Of a stretch of 64,000 bases of DNA, positions 62,262 through 64,000 are shown piece by piece. The notes beneath the pieces were generated by a model, which ran no database searches, was not told where the DNA came from, and worked only from the letters and a program-made list of their open reading frames with translations. The stretch lies in NCBI GenBank assembly GCA_026018925.1, contig JAKSZU010000007.1, positions 92,210,328 through 92,274,327 on the forward strand. Reading direction: 5' to 3'. Every line of letters begins with the position of its first letter. Within the stretch, counting starts at the first letter, position 1. The stretch is from Tupaia tana. Lineage: Eukaryota > Chordata > Mammalia > Scandentia > Tupaiidae. The position numbers and the translations under genes were made by a program.

Positions 62262-62443
62262 AATTTTTTTTTTTGAGAGATTTTTGCTATAGGGTGCGTG
62301 CGCTTGCCAGACAGACAGAGAGAGACATAGAGACAGAAAGCGAGAAATCACCCCCCAGGGGGATGGTCACGCTGCATTCTGTCTCTCTGTCTCTCTCTTC
62401 TTTCTGGCATGTGCTCTATAGCAAAAACCTCTCCCCCCCAAAA
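62262..62443. mobile_element. Headless double-tailed SINE-A, inverted
   Basis: Reverse 3' half (T-run, gagatttttgctatagggtg ... ggggatggtcacgctgc, to about 62375) abuts a forward 3' end (ttctgtctctctgtctctc ... ctctatagcaaaaacctctcc). The third example of this architecture in the window. Confidence 0.85.
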
Positions 62444-62475
62444 AAATTAATTAATTTAAAAAAAGTTTATTTATG

Positions 62476-62730
62476 AGGATCAGTGGATGGTGTAATAATT
62501 ACATTGGACTCCCACATAGTCAGTCGCAGTTTGAATCCCAGACCCAGTGACTTAAAACTCACACCAGGGCCATGTGCGTGTGTGCCCAGGGCCCCAAAGG
62601 AGACTGGAGGAGAAGGGATGATTGTGTCATGGCCATCCCCGCTGGGAGGTGATTTCTTGCTTTCTGTCTCCCTCTCTGTCTCCTCAGTGAGCACATGTGC
62701 CCTATAGCAAGAATCTCTCTCTAAAAAAAA
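62476..62730 (+). mobile_element. SINE-A copy
   Basis: gaggatcagtggatggtgta, cttaaaactcacaccaggg, cgctgggaggtgatttc, ccctatagcaagaatctctc. TSD aagtttatttat/aagcttatttat around 62463 and 62733. Confidence 0.88.
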
Positions 62731-62775
62731 AAGCTTATTTATTTTTTTCTATGAGAGAGAAACAGGTATTCTCAA

Positions 62776-62790
62776 CAGGGTCCCCACTTT
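62776..62790 (+). repeat. TSD of the RPL21 pseudogene (3' side)
   Basis: cagggtccccacttt, matching 63313-63327 with one mismatch. It abuts the short A-run of the insert. Confidence 0.85.
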
Positions 62791-63312
62791 TTTCATGATG
62801 CCATGAATTCATAGGGAATAGGTTCCAGTAGCTCAGGCTCCTTTCCATCGGCTCTCACAGTGGCTTCTCGGGATGGAGCAGCTGGCGCCTCAGTTGAACC
62901 CAGGTCCCTTTCTCTTTGGCTTCTTTCTTTTCTGGTCATTTTCCTTCATACATTTTAGGAAGCTGTCTCTGCTCTTAGAATGCTTAATATGCTCAATACG
63001 CACATTAACTCCCTTGGCGAGAATCTTGCCCTTAACTTGTTTGTTCACGACAATGCCAACAGCATGCTGGGTGACATTGTAGACTCTTCCAGCTTGGCCA
63101 TGGTAACATGTGTGGGGCATTCCTTTTTGAACAGTACCCATTCCCTTAATGTCTACACTATCACCTTTCTTGTAGATTTGCACACATGTGGCCAAAGGAC
63201 CCACTCCATGTTTTCTAAAAGGCCTAGAGAACATATATCGGGTGCCTCTCCTCTTTCCCTTTGTGTTCTCATTTTGGTTAATTACTGGAAGATGGCGATT
63301 CCGGCCAAAAGG
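62791..63312 (-). pseudogene. RPL21: Processed pseudogene of ribosomal protein L21
   Basis: An intronless copy of the mRNA for 60S subunit protein eL21 (about 160 residues). It starts in the mRNA 5' end (ccttttggccgg on the minus strand, a TOP-like start, then cgccatcttccagtaatt) and runs to the last codons. Recognisable protein blocks include [20 protein letters not shown] and [20 protein letters not shown]. It is broken: one base is missing directly after the start codon region (63266-63272), so the old ATG is out of frame with the body. A second frameshift in the lysine-rich C-terminal region makes an early stop near 62890, and the normal stop codon is changed. The short A-run and TSDs on both sides show L1-type retroposition. 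Confidence 0.95.
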
Positions 63313-63327
63313 CAGGGTTCCCACTTT
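63313..63327 (+). repeat. TSD of the RPL21 pseudogene (5' side)
   Basis: cagggttcccacttt, directly ahead of the mRNA 5' end on the minus strand, which shows the insertion is full length at its 5' end. Confidence 0.85.
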
Positions 63328-63339
63328 GTGACTCACTCA

Positions 63340-63462
63340 GACTGAGCTGTCCTGAATGACAGGCACATGTGCCTAGCATGCCCAGGGAGGTCCCGAACAC
63401 GAACCCAGGACCCCTCTCATGTGGGCCCGGTCGCCTCCCCACTGGGTCACTGTCTGGCTCTC
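63340..63462 (-). mobile_element. SINE-C head fragment
   Basis: On the minus strand: gacagtgacccagtgggg, gggcccacatgagagggg, ggttcgtgttcgggacctc. No 3' half seen. Confidence 0.55.
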
Positions 63463-63507
63463 CATGGACTTTTTGAAGTCCCTCTGTAGAAAATGATGTA
63501 TTCATAA

Positions 63508-63743
63508 TTTTTTACGAAATATGTCTCTCACCAGAGAGACAGAGACAGCGAAAGGGAAAGTGAGAAATCACTCTCCGGAGGGATGGCCGTGCCGTAATCC
63601 CTTCCCCTCCATTCTCCTCCTGGGATCTTGGGCATGCACGCACATGCACCTGGCATGAGCTTTAAGCCACTGGGTCCAGGACTTGAACGGCGGCGGCCAT
63701 GTGGAAGTCCAACGACATAGCCATTATGCCAATTGCTGGTCCT
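63508..63743 (-). mobile_element. SINE-A copy, shortened 3' end
   Basis: tgtctctcaccagagagaca, ctctccggagggatggccg, gagctttaagccactgggt, ccaattgctggtcc. Confidence 0.87.
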
Positions 63744-63850
63744 GAGATCTGGATTCTTGTCCTGGCTCTGCCTCTAACCAGCTTGGTAACATGGGTAAGT
63801 CACCAGCTCTCTTTGAGTCTCAGTTTTGTTTTGTTTTTTCAAAGAATTAT
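63744..63850 (+). repeat. MIR fragment
   Basis: agatctggattcttgtcctg, gctctgcctctaaccagctt, gggtaagtcaccagctctc, cut off by the last SINE-A. Confidence 0.7.
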
Positions 63851-63855
63851 TTTAG

Positions 63856-64000
63856 GGGACCTGCAGTTGGCATAATGGCTATGTCACTGGACTCCCATGT
63901 AGTCGACCATGGTTCGAGTCCCAGATTCAGTGGCTTAAACTCACACCGGGCGCGTGTGCGTGCATGCCCAAGATCCCGAGAGGAGAATGGATGAGAAGGG
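63856..64000 (+). mobile_element. SINE-A copy, cut by the window end
   Basis: ggggacctgcagttggcataatg, ggttcgagtcc, cccaagatcccgagaggag. The 3' half lies beyond base 64000. Confidence 0.92.

Noticed and set aside
62890-63336. Functional RPL21 gene (148-codon open frame)
   Set aside because: The frame starts upstream of the real start codon because of a one-base loss, ends early by a second frameshift, has no introns and is flanked by TSDs.

Overview
This window is nuclear DNA from a placental mammal. It holds one intact protein-coding gene, the single-exon 5-HT1D serotonin receptor HTR1D (minus strand, 54847-55980), two CpG islands with strong minus-strand splice donors, one processed RPL21 pseudogene with target-site duplications, and a very dense carpet of interspersed repeats. 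I recognise no Alu, B1 or other 7SL-derived SINE. The young repeats are tRNA-derived SINEs of a lineage-specific kind, plus old MIR, L2, L1 and DNA-transposon debris shared by all placentals. By elimination a colugo (Dermoptera, whose tRNA SINEs are called CYN) is one candidate host, but this is a guess that a repeat-library search must settle.

I sorted the SINEs into working families. SINE-A is about 260 bp: a tRNA-like head with an A box and a B box, a long body, and an end in ccctatagcaaaaacctctcc plus poly(A). SINE-B is about 170-200 bp: a related head, a pyrimidine tract, then an AATAAA-rich tail and TTCTTT before the A-run. SINE-C is about 210 bp, older, with head ggcacagcagtaaaac. 'A-like' marks older, diverged relatives of A. 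Many copies have target-site duplications (TSDs) of 11-18 bp, so insertion order can often be read off nesting.

Layout: 1-27 kb is repeat-filled sequence with no coding exon, best explained as intron. 27.1-28.3 kb is a CpG island with GC boxes, a CRE-like site and a minus-strand splice donor. 28.5-36 kb is repeats. 36.3-37.1 kb is a second CpG island with two minus-strand donors 29 bp apart. 37-53.7 kb is repeats. 53.75-57.29 kb is the HTR1D locus, almost free of young SINEs. 57.3-64 kb is repeats with the RPL21 pseudogene. In human, LUZP1 lies downstream of HTR1D on the same strand, so the two islands are best read as alternative LUZP1 promoters. LUZP1 coding exons would lie beyond base 1.

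The most unusual content is SINE architecture: three headless elements with a SINE 3' tail at both ends, runs of two to four SINEs inside a single TSD, reciprocal nesting of A and B, and linked diagnostic changes that split SINE-A into two subfamilies. Boundaries of repeats without a stated TSD are approximate to about 5-15 bases. Old repeat calls (MIR, L2, L1) rest on remembered consensus patterns, not on a search.
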